Shown: positions 17,244 to 25,396 of the stretch, one piece after another
Layout of the letters: every line of letters begins with the position of its first letter
Numbering within the stretch: the first letter of the stretch is position 1
NCBI GenBank assembly: GCA_050246875.1
Contig: JBFWVF010000001.1
Span: 493,247 to 557,246 of the forward strand
Source of the DNA: SHWB01 sp050246875
GTDB lineage: Bacteria > Pseudomonadota > Alphaproteobacteria > UBA6615
Direction: 5' to 3'
DNA length: 64,000 bases
Translations under genes and position numbers: made by a program
The notes under the pieces: model-generated
What the model saw: the letters and a program-made list of their open reading frames with translations, nothing else
The model's database searches: none
What the model was told of the DNA's origin: nothing

Positions 17244-18547
17244 TTGCGGCGGCTCCGGCGCGTCGGCGCGTAGGCCCACAGGTCGGCCATGATGGTCGCC
17301 CCCGGCACCGGCATCGGCGACGGCACGCGCACCGCGCCGAAGGGCAGCGCAGCACCGGGCAGATGCGGCTCCCAGCCGCGCAGCGCGGGATAGAGTTCGC
17401 CGAGGTCGGTGAGGAAGTGATGCGCGCGGGTGACATTCTCAAGCGACGTGCCCGCCGCCTTGCAGATCGTCGTCGCCGTCTCGAGGATGGCCTGCATCTG
17501 GCGGCGCGCGCCGGCGCCGTAGTGGTGCAACCCGTCGGCCGCGCCGATGCCGCCGATCGGGCCGCTCTCGCCCGCCGCGACGAGGCCGGACAGGCAGACC
17601 AGGTCGCCCGCACGCACGGCGGCGGGTCCGTAGGCCATGCCGGCCGGCAGCTTCGTGTCGATCACTTCCTTCTTCGTCGCGCCCTTGTCGCGGATGCCCA
17701 TCAGGTTGATCTCGATGATGCCGTCGGTGAAGCCGAAGCCGGCGGTCGGCACGACCGACACGGCGCAGGGCGACTTGCCGAAATGGCTGTTCCACACGTC
17801 GAGGCAGTGCGCGGTGTCGGCGATGTCGCCGAGATAGATCTGCGCCTTGACAGCATTCGCCAACGACGAGCCCGCCGCTTCCATCGCCGGCTTGAGGCGA
17901 TGGGTGATGAGGAATTCGGTCTGCTGGCGGATTTCTGTGCCCGACCAGACGGCACGCGGCGACGCGCGGGTCGCGCGCGGATCGAGGTGCCTGTTGGCGT
18001 CGTCCTGCGCCATCTGGCCGGCGACGAAGACGAAGTCGCCCGAGATGACCGAGACGGCGAAGCCCGAGGTCGGCGGCACCGGCACGCCGTCGGCCGACAC
18101 GCGCTGCGGGTCGCGGCCGCCGCCGGGCATGACCGCCAGCAACGAGGTGTTGATCTCGGCGCCGCGCGCGGACAGCTCGCTCATCAGCACCGAGGTGGAA
18201 GGCGGAATGTAGGCGCCGAAAGTCGCCTTGCGGGCGAGGTGATAGCCGTCGACCGCGCGGTAGTCGGGATAGTACTGGTCGAGGCGCACGCCGTGAGGGA
18301 GGTCGCTGCCGGCCTTCTTCAGCAGGCCCGACAGGCGGTTGAGGATGAAGTTGCCCTCGCGTCGATGGCGCGGCAGGCCGTGGTTCGGCAATCCGGCCGG
18401 CCCGGCTACGGTCGCCGCCAGACCGGTCTCGAAGTCGATCGCCTCGTGCCCGGTGAAGAACAGCCAGTCGCCGGCCTTGATGCCCTGCGCGAAATGGATG
18501 TCGGTTCCACCGATACGTACCGGAGCCAGCGGCTCTACATGCGCCAT
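17240..18547 (-). CDS. Triple-domain RidA family protein B
   Basis: A 435-residue protein with three RidA-like units, marked by LFFTGHEAIDF, VFVAGQMAQDD and VCLSGLVAAGE and by three matching C-terminal strands. It is a distant paralog of the other triple-RidA protein of the operon. By eye none of its three units has the substrate-binding Arg at the usual place (PPSTSV, SPCAVSV, LPFGAVRV), so a scaffold or non-canonical role is possible. GGAGGA precedes the ATG. First gene of the operon, coupled to the M20 hydrolase gene, and divergent from the GntR/FCD regulator. Confidence 0.85.
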   Translation of the reverse strand: MAHVEPLAPVRIGGTDIHFAQGIKAGDWLFFTGHEAIDFETGLAATVAGPAGLPNHGLPRHRREGNFILNRLSGLLKKAGSDLPHGVRLDQYYPDYRAVDGYHLARKATFGAYIPPSTSVLMSELSARGAEINTSLLAVMPGGGRDPQRVSADGVPVPPTSGFAVSVISGDFVFVAGQMAQDDANRHLDPRATRASPRAVWSGTEIRQQTEFLITHRLKPAMEAAGSSLANAVKAQIYLGDIADTAHCLDVWNSHFGKSPCAVSVVPTAGFGFTDGIIEINLMGIRDKGATKKEVIDTKLPAGMAYGPAAVRAGDLVCLSGLVAAGESGPIGGIGAADGLHHYGAGARRQMQAILETATTICKAAGTSLENVTRAHHFLTDLGELYPALRGWEPHLPGAALPFGAVRVPSPMPVPGATIMADLWAYAPTRRSRRK

Positions 18548-18683
18548 GTTCGTCCTCCGTCCCACGCCACGGCAACGACTCTCGACCGCACGAGGGATTG
18601 GCGTCAATGCCACTGCAACCCGCGGGCCAGATTCGTCAAAAAACGCCGCTTTCGTCGCGATTTCGCTACAAGACCATTGCATT

Positions 18684-18711
18684 GATTGGTATCTAATCTG
18701 GTCTCGTTACC
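18684..18711. promoter_or_regulatory. Candidate operator(s) of the GntR/FCD regulator
   Basis: Two imperfect inverted repeats sit next to each other between the divergent regulator and operon genes: GATTGGTATCTAATC (GATT/AATC arms) and GGTCTCGTTACC (GGT/ACC arms). The stretch is AT-richer than its surroundings. FadR-type GntR proteins bind short palindromes of this kind. Function is inferred from position and symmetry only. Confidence 0.35.
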
Positions 18712-18769
18712 GTATCTGCTCGCCCGTGCGGCAGGCGGTGGCGCGGATTGCGGCAGGACGGGGCGCTCC

Positions 18770-19534
18770 ATGAACGTGGCATTGCCGACGACCGACAGCG
18801 CGCCCGAACGCGCCCTCACCGCACTGCGCCGCATGATCGACGCCGGGCGCCTGCCGCGCGGCAGCAGGCTGCCGGCCGAGCGCGAACTCGCCATCCGGCT
18901 GGGTGTCGGCCGCAGCACGTTGCGCAAGGCGCTGGCCGTCCTCGAGGCCGAGGGCCTGCTGTGGCGGCATGTCGGCCGCGGCACGTTCGTCGGCGGTCCG
19001 CCGGTGCCCGCCGGCGACCGCTTTCCGGCGACCCTGCCGGCGGCGAGCCCGCGCGACGTGATGGAAGCGCGCCTGATGTTCGAACCGGCGATCGCCGCCG
19101 CGGCAGCGCGCAGCGCCACGGCCGCCGACATCGCGGAGTTGCGCCGCCATGTCGACAAGGGCGAGGCGGCACGCAACTGGGACACCTATGACCTCTGGGA
19201 TCTCACGCTGCACCGCGCCATCGCGGCGGCGGCGCACAATTCGTTCAGCGTCCTCCTGGTCGACGTCATCAACGAATTTCGCCGTCACGACGACTGGGGC
19301 CGGCGGCAGCTTCCGCCGGTGCAATCGAGCGCCCATCGCCAGAGTTCGGCGCAACACCGTGTCATCGTCGAGGCCATCGCCGCCCGCGATCCACGCGCGG
19401 CCGCCGAGGCCATGCGCCGTCACCTGCTGATGGTCAGGGCGATGTATTTCGACGGCCCGGATGCCGGCGCCGGCGAGGAGCCGGTACCGTTGCCGCGTCG
19501 CCACGCCGGCGCTGCCCGCCGGCTCCGTCCATGA
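18770..19534 (+). CDS. GntR family transcriptional regulator with FCD domain (FadR subfamily)
   Basis: A 254-residue regulator. The winged helix-turn-helix occupies about residues 10-80, with the classic RLPAERELAIRLGVGRSTLRK recognition region, and the C-terminal all-helical FCD domain follows from about residue 100, with an Asp/His-rich ligand and metal site. It is divergent from the triple-RidA/M20/ABC operon and so is the likely local regulator, responding to the imported compound or a product. The start is the ATG at MNVALP; a longer in-frame extension would cover the operator region and has no homology to the family. Confidence 0.87.
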   Translation: MNVALPTTDSAPERALTALRRMIDAGRLPRGSRLPAERELAIRLGVGRSTLRKALAVLEAEGLLWRHVGRGTFVGGPPVPAGDRFPATLPAASPRDVMEARLMFEPAIAAAAARSATAADIAELRRHVDKGEAARNWDTYDLWDLTLHRAIAAAAHNSFSVLLVDVINEFRRHDDWGRRQLPPVQSSAHRQSSAQHRVIVEAIAARDPRAAAEAMRRHLLMVRAMYFDGPDAGAGEEPVPLPRRHAGAARRLRP

Positions 19535-19719
19535 ACGTCGCCGCCGTCCTGCGTGCCCTGCTGCGGCCTCCCGCGACGCGGCGCATGGCCGGCGATTCAC
19601 TGGCGCCGTGCGATGCCCGGCTCGACGTGATGCCGTGCCCGGCCTGCGGCACCTACGCCGCTTTCGACCGCCCGCTCGCCTGCGGCGCCCGCGACTGCCC
19701 CTGGGGCGCCCGGCGCTGA
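19531..19719 (+). CDS. Small putative zinc-ribbon protein
   Basis: A 62-residue open frame whose ATG overlaps the regulator's stop codon by 4 bases. The C-terminal half has four regularly placed cysteines: MPCPACGTY, then about twelve residues later ACGARDCPWG, a CxxC...CxxxxC arrangement that fits a zinc ribbon. The N-terminal half is Arg- and Ala-rich. I do not recognise a family. Translational coupling and the Cys pattern are the reasons for calling it; it may still be a chance frame. Confidence 0.5.
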   Translation: MNVAAVLRALLRPPATRRMAGDSLAPCDARLDVMPCPACGTYAAFDRPLACGARDCPWGARR

Positions 19720-19720
19720 C

Positions 19721-20638
19721 TCACGGCGTCGGCAGCAGGTCCACGAGCGCGCGCGGAAAGCTGGCCTTGATCTCGTCACGCAGCGCCGTCGTGGCCCTGG
19801 CGAAGCGCGCCGTCTCCGCCGGCGTCAGGTCGTGGAACTGGACGCCCTCGGCGAGCAGACGATCGCGCAGCGCCGCGTCCTCGGCGGCGGCGAAGCCGCG
19901 CTGCGCCACCGTCGCGGCGGCGATCGCCGCCTCGAATCGGCGACGCTGCTCGGGCGTCAGGTCAGCCAGCAGGTCGGCGCTGGTGAACACCGTCGTCGCG
20001 CCGAACAGATGCGCCGACTGCGTGAAATACTTCTGGTACTTGTAGACGTTGAAGCCCCACGAATTGGTCAGCGGGTTCTCCTGCGCGTCGATGCGGCCAG
20101 CGGCCATCGCGCCGGGGAACTCGGCGACATCGAGCGGCACCGGCGTATAGCCCATCGCCGCGAACAGCTTCTTCGCGACCTCGGTCGGCATGGTGCGGAT
20201 GCGCTGGCCCGCCGCGTCCTCCGGCGTGCGGACCATGCGAACGCCGCTCGTGAGGTGACGGAAGCCGTTGTCCCAGAGGGCCATCAGGCGCAGCTTGCCC
20301 TGGGCGGCGAAGAGTTCCGCCAGCTTCGGCCCGAAGCCGGCGTCGAGCGCCGGCCAGATCTTCGTCCGGTCGGTGAAGGTGAACGGCAGGTCGAGCAAGG
20401 CCACCTCGGGAATGCGCGCGGCGAAATAGCTGGAGGCGATGTAGGCGAGCGCGAGTTCGCCGCTCTCGACCATGCCGGCAAGATCGCCCGCCTTGTGGCC
20501 CGCGGCGGTGACGTTCTCGGTGATTTCCACGCGCAGCCCGGGCGTCCCGGCCAGTTCGCGCTCGATCACCCGCAGCCCGCGCGTATGGACCGACGCCGCA
20601 CCCTGGTAGCCGCCGAAACGCAGAACCCTGTCCGCCAT
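19721..20638 (-). CDS. TRAP-type (DctP-like) solute-binding protein lacking a signal peptide
   Basis: A 305-residue DctP-family protein. The family core is present: an early LRFGGY strand, the DLPFTF region, and the GRIDAQENPLTN ... YKYQKYFT motif that holds the ligand carboxylate. Unlike normal TRAP binding proteins it begins directly with the first beta strand, with no Sec or Tat signal peptide. The upstream frame does not provide one either: the residues before the ATG are Arg/Ser-rich and overlap the preceding gene. GGGGGAACG lies before the chosen ATG. No TRAP permease genes are nearby. Confidence 0.78.
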   Translation of the reverse strand: MADRVLRFGGYQGAASVHTRGLRVIERELAGTPGLRVEITENVTAAGHKAGDLAGMVESGELALAYIASSYFAARIPEVALLDLPFTFTDRTKIWPALDAGFGPKLAELFAAQGKLRLMALWDNGFRHLTSGVRMVRTPEDAAGQRIRTMPTEVAKKLFAAMGYTPVPLDVAEFPGAMAAGRIDAQENPLTNSWGFNVYKYQKYFTQSAHLFGATTVFTSADLLADLTPEQRRRFEAAIAAATVAQRGFAAAEDAALRDRLLAEGVQFHDLTPAETARFARATTALRDEIKASFPRALVDLLPTP

Positions 20639-20666
20639 CGCACGTTCCCCCGTTCCCTGAGCGTTG

Positions 20667-21341
20667 CTATTCCGCCGCGTCGCGCGTCGCGGCGGCGACC
20701 GTCGCGTCGTCGCTCCACCAGCACGACCGCATGAAGTCGACATACTGGCCGACGTCGATCTTCGTCGACTTGCGGAAGAGGTTGTTCACTTCGCGCGGCT
20801 CGATGTCGATCTCCAGCCCGTCGGTAAAGCGGTTCCAGAAGTTGAAGTAGCCGCAGACCATGGTTATCTCGACGATCTGCGCCTCGTTGTAGTGACGCTT
20901 CAGCTCGGCCATGGCGCCGCGGTTCTGGCGATAGGTGCGCTCCGTGAGGTGGTGGGCCCAGTCGATGGCGGCCTTCTCGGCCGCGCTGAACATCGCGCCG
21001 TCGCGCCAGCCCTCGCCCTCCAGCGCCTCGATCGTCGCGTCGTCGAAGCCGAGCGCGCGGCCGAGGATGGTGTTGTGGCCGATGCAGTAGGCGCAGCCGT
21101 TGAGCATCGACGTCTTGAGGATGACGAGGGTCTTGGTGCGCTTGTCGAGCACGCCCGAGACCTCCTCGCGCAGCGCCGCGACCATGAAGCCGAACAGCGG
21201 CTGCATCAGGCGCGGGCTGTGCGCGCCCGTGCGCACGGCGTTCGACAGCCGGCCGAGCAGCATGCTGGCACCGGCGAATAGCGCCGCGACCTCGGGCGCT
21301 GTCTCGGCGTCGGCGTCGGTGACGACGGGCAGATGGGCCAT
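20667..21341 (-). CDS. Carboxymuconolactone decarboxylase / AhpD-like family protein
   Basis: A 224-residue all-helical protein with the AhpD-type redox motif CAYCIGHN near residue 83 and the surrounding helices of the CMD family. The CxxC-H arrangement usually means disulfide-based peroxidase or thiol reductase activity rather than decarboxylation. GGAGA precedes the ATG. It lies 30 bases after an EthD-like gene and 28 bases before the TRAP-like binding protein gene, on the same strand. The C-terminal 50 residues form an extra tail beyond the CMD core. Confidence 0.82.
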   Translation of the reverse strand: MAHLPVVTDADAETAPEVAALFAGASMLLGRLSNAVRTGAHSPRLMQPLFGFMVAALREEVSGVLDKRTKTLVILKTSMLNGCAYCIGHNTILGRALGFDDATIEALEGEGWRDGAMFSAAEKAAIDWAHHLTERTYRQNRGAMAELKRHYNEAQIVEITMVCGYFNFWNRFTDGLEIDIEPREVNNLFRKSTKIDVGQYVDFMRSCWWSDDATVAAATRDAAE

Positions 21342-21371
21342 GACCTTGTCTCCTCGGCTGGTGTGTCGGCG

Positions 21372-22109
21372 TCAGTCGGCCGCCGGCCAGATGCGCCGCG
21401 CGACCGTCGGCGAACCGGGCGCGTGCTCGATGTTGCGCCACAGGCGCGCCGTCCAGCTCGTGGCGTCGAGGCCGTCCGCCTCGACGGTCCTCTCGAAGCC
21501 GTCGAGGCGCGCCTGCAGCGAGGTCCATTCGTAGAGGATGCCGTGCTTGGGCCAGCCGGCGACGCAGGCCAGCTTGCGCGCGCCGACGCATTCGGCCATG
21601 CCGGCCATGCGCGGCAGACGATCCTGGGCATACCAGCTGCCGGCATCGGACTCGTCGTCGAAGTTGCGGGTGCGGAAACTGCCCATCTGGATGGCAGGCG
21701 CCGGCGTCGTGCCGAGGGGCCGCCGGTGGCCGGCCGGTCCGTTGACGCGCGCTTCCTCGAGAAAGATGCAACTGCGCGTGCCGCGGCGCATCGCCAGCAT
21801 GTCGCCCGTGCGGCCGGTCTCGGCCCGTTCACGCTGGATCGCATTCGGCGTGTAGAAGGTGTGGGTCGAGGGCGCGCCCACCAGCAGCAGGAACTGCGTG
21901 CCCCCGGGCACGTCGGCATCGGTATGGCCGACGGTCGCGCGCACCTTCGCCATGTCGGCGCCACCACCGACGCTCTCGTAGTGCGCGACCCAGGCGAACC
22001 CTGGCCGCGCCTGCAGGGCGGGCGCGTACTCGCCGTGCAGCCAGTCGAGAAAGCGCGGACGGTCGCCGGCGTCGAGGTCGTACCAGGTGGCCCAGATACC
22101 TTGGTCCAT
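21372..22109 (-). CDS. Protein of unknown function (possible dimeric alpha/beta-barrel, EthD-like)
   Basis: A 245-residue soluble protein that I cannot place firmly. It appears to contain two similar halves of about 110 residues: the first opens with ATWYDLDAGDRPRFLDWLH, the second has SWYAQDRLPRMAGM, both reminiscent of EthD or DUF-type dimeric ferredoxin-like barrels, and both have an RPGFAWV/ARKLACVAG-like strand after the helix. Start chosen at MDQGIW, preceded by GGGGAA. First gene of a three-gene minus-strand group with the CMD-like and TRAP-like genes, divergent from a dehydrogenase gene. Confidence 0.6.
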   Translation of the reverse strand: MDQGIWATWYDLDAGDRPRFLDWLHGEYAPALQARPGFAWVAHYESVGGGADMAKVRATVGHTDADVPGGTQFLLLVGAPSTHTFYTPNAIQRERAETGRTGDMLAMRRGTRSCIFLEEARVNGPAGHRRPLGTTPAPAIQMGSFRTRNFDDESDAGSWYAQDRLPRMAGMAECVGARKLACVAGWPKHGILYEWTSLQARLDGFERTVEADGLDATSWTARLWRNIEHAPGSPTVARRIWPAAD

Positions 22110-22247
22110 GCGTTCCCCGTCGTGTCGGCCGCGCGGCACTCCGGCCGCGTCGGGCGGATGCTCGGCCGCAGGTACGACAGTGTCAATGCGCGATGCCCGG
22201 CGATGGACCTATGATGCGCGCCGACACGAAATTGGGGGGATTCGGAC

Positions 22248-23141
22248 GTGACGCAGCAGACAGTGGGTGTGATCGGCGTGGGCAACATGGGCGCCGGCAT
22301 CGCCCGCAACATCGCGCGCAAGGGACATGCCGTGGTGGCGTGGGACGCCGTGCCGGCGGCCCGCGACCGCATCGCCGGCGAGCCGGGCATCGTCGTCGCG
22401 CCGCCGGCCGAAATCGCGCGCCGCTGCGCGGCGATCCTGTTCGTCGTGCCGTCGTCGAAGGAGATCGCCGCCTGCCTCGAGGGTCCCGACGGCATCCTCG
22501 CCAATGCCGCGCCCGGCCTGCTGCTGTGCGACCTGACCACCGCCGACCCCGCCGACACCCGCAAACTCGGCGACCGCGCGGCCGCGCACGGCGTCGCCTA
22601 CATCGATGCCGCCATGAGCGGCGGTGCCACCGGCGCCGATGCCGGCACGCTGACCCTGATGGTCGGCGGCGACGCGGCGCAACTGGCAAAGGTGCAGGCC
22701 GTCTTCGACACCTTCGCGAAGAACGTCTTCCACCTTGGCCCGCTCGGCGCCGGGCACACCATGAAGCTGGTGCACAACATGGTGACGCACACGATCTTCT
22801 TCGCCACCTGCGAGGGCGCGCGCGTCGCCGCCGGAGCCGGCATTTCGGTTGCCGACATGATCAAGGTCTTCAACGTCTCCAACGCGCGCAGCTACGCCAG
22901 CGAGGTGCGCTTTCCCCGCCACATCCTGTCCGGCACGTGGGACGCACGCTCGCGCGTCTACAACCTGCACAAGGACCTGAAGATGGCGGTCGGGATGGCC
23001 GGCGACCTCGACGTCCCGGTGGGCTTCGGCGCGCATAGCCTCGCGCTCCTCGAGGCGGCCATGGCAGAGGGCCTCGCCGATACCGACTACAGCCGTCTCT
23101 ATGAGGTCTACGACCGCCTGACGGCCGCCGGCGGCGACTGA
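22248..23141 (+). CDS. NAD(P)-dependent oxidoreductase, 3-hydroxyisobutyrate dehydrogenase family
   Basis: A 297-residue beta-hydroxyacid dehydrogenase with a GTG start 8 bases after TTGGGGGGA. The Rossmann loop GVGNMGAGIARN is at residues 9-20, the substrate motif DAAMSGGATGADAGTL near 115, and the catalytic Lys in GHTMKLVHNM near 172. It should oxidise a 3-hydroxy acid or reduce a semialdehyde. Its 3' end overlaps the DUF1513 gene of the iron island by 34 bases on the opposite strand. Confidence 0.88.
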   Translation: MTQQTVGVIGVGNMGAGIARNIARKGHAVVAWDAVPAARDRIAGEPGIVVAPPAEIARRCAAILFVVPSSKEIAACLEGPDGILANAAPGLLLCDLTTADPADTRKLGDRAAAHGVAYIDAAMSGGATGADAGTLTLMVGGDAAQLAKVQAVFDTFAKNVFHLGPLGAGHTMKLVHNMVTHTIFFATCEGARVAAGAGISVADMIKVFNVSNARSYASEVRFPRHILSGTWDARSRVYNLHKDLKMAVGMAGDLDVPVGFGAHSLALLEAAMAEGLADTDYSRLYEVYDRLTAAGGD

Positions 23142-24265
23142 ACGCCGGCCACGTCGCCGGTCAGACGCAGCAGGTGATTGTCCCAGCGGGTGCCGTCGTC
23201 GCGCGCCACGCCGAGGGGACGCGCCCCGCCGCCGGCCGTCGCGTGCACCAGCTGCCCGAGGCCGCTCGAGACGACGAACGCGCCGGGCGTGCCGGCGGCG
23301 GCGAGACCGCAGCCGTCCGTGACGGACAGGGCGCCGAGCGGCCGGTCGGTCGCCAGATCGTGGAAGACGACCAGCCCGCCGCGCGGCGAGGAAACCGCGA
23401 GTACGGTGCCGGTGACGTCGACCGCCGCGCTGCCGCAATACTGTTCGAGGGCACGCGACGCCTGCTCGCCCAGCGCAAGCGGCGTCAACGCGGCCTCGCC
23501 AGGACGATGGCGGGCGACCAGCGGCACCGGGTCGCCGGCCGGCCCCTCGTACTGCATGACCACGACCGCCGCCCCGTCGGCAGCCAGCGCGAGGTGACGG
23601 GTGCCGAGCTTGTGAAACGCCTCCGGCATCCGGGCCTGGGCGACGAGGTGCCCGTCGCGCGTGTCGAGCCAGACCAGCGACGGATCCATGGTGTCGATGT
23701 TGAGCTTGGCGCCCGGTGCGTCCGGATGGCCGAGGAGACCGCCATTGGCGACCACCAGATGCCGGCCGTCGCACGAAAGGCGGACCTCGTGCGGGTCGAG
23801 GCCGTGTGTCGTCACCTCGCCGAGACGGCGATAACCATCGGCCACGTCGTAGATGCCGAGCACACCGTCGCCGCTCGCGATGATCGTCTCGGTGACGAAC
23901 AGGCGCCGCCCCTCCGCGTCGAAGACGCCATGTCCGTTGAAGTGACGCCCCGCCGCGGCCGCGATGTCCCGGACGACCGTGGCGTCCGCGAGATCGATGA
24001 TGCGCGCGAAGTCGCCCGGCCGGCGCGCGAAGGCGACCGCCCATCGTCCCGACGGATGCGCGGCGAAGCCGTGACCGCGATCCGGGAGCGCGATGTCGAG
24101 GGCATGGCGGCCGGCCGCGTCGAACGCGCTGGCCCAGGCGCGGCCCGAAGCGTCGACCCGCGCGCCGAGCCAGCATCCGGCCGCAGACGCCCGCGCATGT
24201 CCGCCCAGCAGCGACGACGCACCGCCGGCAGCGGCCAGGGCCAGCAGCTTGCGCCGCGACAGCAC
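23108..24265 (-). CDS. DUF1513 domain-containing protein
   Basis: A 385-residue exported protein with a GTG start. The N-terminus is MLSRRKLLALAAAGG, a twin-arginine-like signal with an Ala-rich core, and the mature part has WD/propeller-like repeats as in DUF1513 proteins. DUF1513 genes typically accompany imelysin and DUF1111 genes, as here, in clusters linked to iron uptake. Last gene of the Fur-associated operon, starting 3 bases after the imelysin stop. Periplasmic location and a role in iron handling are inferred from context. Confidence 0.85.
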   Translation of the reverse strand: MLSRRKLLALAAAGGASSLLGGHARASAAGCWLGARVDASGRAWASAFDAAGRHALDIALPDRGHGFAAHPSGRWAVAFARRPGDFARIIDLADATVVRDIAAAAGRHFNGHGVFDAEGRRLFVTETIIASGDGVLGIYDVADGYRRLGEVTTHGLDPHEVRLSCDGRHLVVANGGLLGHPDAPGAKLNIDTMDPSLVWLDTRDGHLVAQARMPEAFHKLGTRHLALAADGAAVVVMQYEGPAGDPVPLVARHRPGEAALTPLALGEQASRALEQYCGSAAVDVTGTVLAVSSPRGGLVVFHDLATDRPLGALSVTDGCGLAAAGTPGAFVVSSGLGQLVHATAGGGARPLGVARDDGTRWDNHLLRLTGDVAGVQSPPAAVRRS

Positions 24266-24268
24266 GGC

Positions 24269-25387
24269 TCAGTCCCCGTCGAGGGCGTTGAAGCCGACCG
24301 GCGTGCCGAGCGCCGGCGCCAGCCGCTGCACGATCAGCGCCTTCAGGGCGGCGGCCTCGCGCCGGAGCTGTTCGACGGCCGGCCGAACGGCCGGGTCGGC
24401 GACGGCCTCCTCAAGCGGCATCTTTATGGCCGCGGCACTGGCGCGCGTCTGGGCGAAGGCCCGGCGCAGCAGATCGTCGAGGGCCGCATCGCCCGCCGCC
24501 TCGCGCACGAAGCCGGACATCCCCCAGCCGCCCTCGCCCTCGTACAGCGCGGCGGCGGCCGTGAGGTTGGCCCGTATGTTCTCCAGCGACCGGTGGCTGC
24601 GCCAGGCTTCGGCAAGGCGCGGACGGGCTGCGGCCACGCTCGCCCCGAGCGGCCGCGCCAGCTTGTGATCGGCGACCAGTTCGACGGCGAGGTGCAGCGC
24701 CTTCAGCAGGTCCGTCACGACGTCCTTCGGCGCGTTGTAGCGACTGCCGTAGCTGCCGTCGGCGCGCACGAGAATCCGTGACCAGGCACCCTTGCCGCCC
24801 ACCCAGTCGCGCTCCAGTTCGGCGCCCATCGACGCGACGTTGGCGGCGATCGCGCGCAGCAGGTCGCAACGGAACACTGCGTCGTCGCCGCTCGTCAGGG
24901 CGGCGACGGCGTCCTCATCGAACAGCAGGCGTTCGAGCGCCGGGAAGCCCTGCACGGCGACGCTCGCCCGCATGAAGGACTCGGGCGTCAGCGCCGACGC
25001 GTCGCGCGCCGCGAGCAGGTCGTCGAGCTGGCGGCCGGCGACATTGCGCGGATCGGGCCAGAAGTGCAGCCGTGTCGCACGCATGAACAGCTCGGCGGGA
25101 CCGAAGCGCACATGCTGGATGCCCTGCCAGGCCGTGCTTGCATCGGCGTAGGCACGGCGGACGCGCTCCAGGCCCGCAGCACCGCGATCCGCGCAGTACC
25201 CGGCGACCGCCCCATCGAGGGCCGCCGCCGCCTCGGCGAGCCGGCCGTAGCGCGGCACGATATGGTGCGTGACCGTCGCCTCGATCAGATGGCGCATCGC
25301 CTTGTCGTCGGGCGCGCCCTGCGCCGCCGTCACCGGCACGATCAGCGCCAGAGCCAGCGACAGCAGGCGTACGTAACGGAGGAACAT
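24269..25387 (-). CDS. Imelysin family protein (second copy)
   Basis: A 372-residue periplasmic helical-bundle protein with a Sec signal peptide ending near AQGAP. It matches imelysin (former peptidase M75), a family related to the EfeO iron-binding component. At the family's GxHxxE motif this copy reads GFPALERLLF, with Pro in place of His, so its metal site may differ. AGGAGG overlaps the end of the DUF1111 gene upstream. Third gene of the imelysin-DUF1111-imelysin-DUF1513 operon. Confidence 0.85.
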   Translation of the reverse strand: MFLRYVRLLSLALALIVPVTAAQGAPDDKAMRHLIEATVTHHIVPRYGRLAEAAAALDGAVAGYCADRGAAGLERVRRAYADASTAWQGIQHVRFGPAELFMRATRLHFWPDPRNVAGRQLDDLLAARDASALTPESFMRASVAVQGFPALERLLFDEDAVAALTSGDDAVFRCDLLRAIAANVASMGAELERDWVGGKGAWSRILVRADGSYGSRYNAPKDVVTDLLKALHLAVELVADHKLARPLGASVAAARPRLAEAWRSHRSLENIRANLTAAAALYEGEGGWGMSGFVREAAGDAALDDLLRRAFAQTRASAAAIKMPLEEAVADPAVRPAVEQLRREAAALKALIVQRLAPALGTPVGFNALDGD

Positions 25388-25396
25388 CGCCGCCTC

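Noticed and set aside
20667..21341. A second selenoprotein in the CMD family (known to include Sec forms)
   Set aside because: The active-site codons here are both Cys (CAYC); no in-frame UGA occurs.
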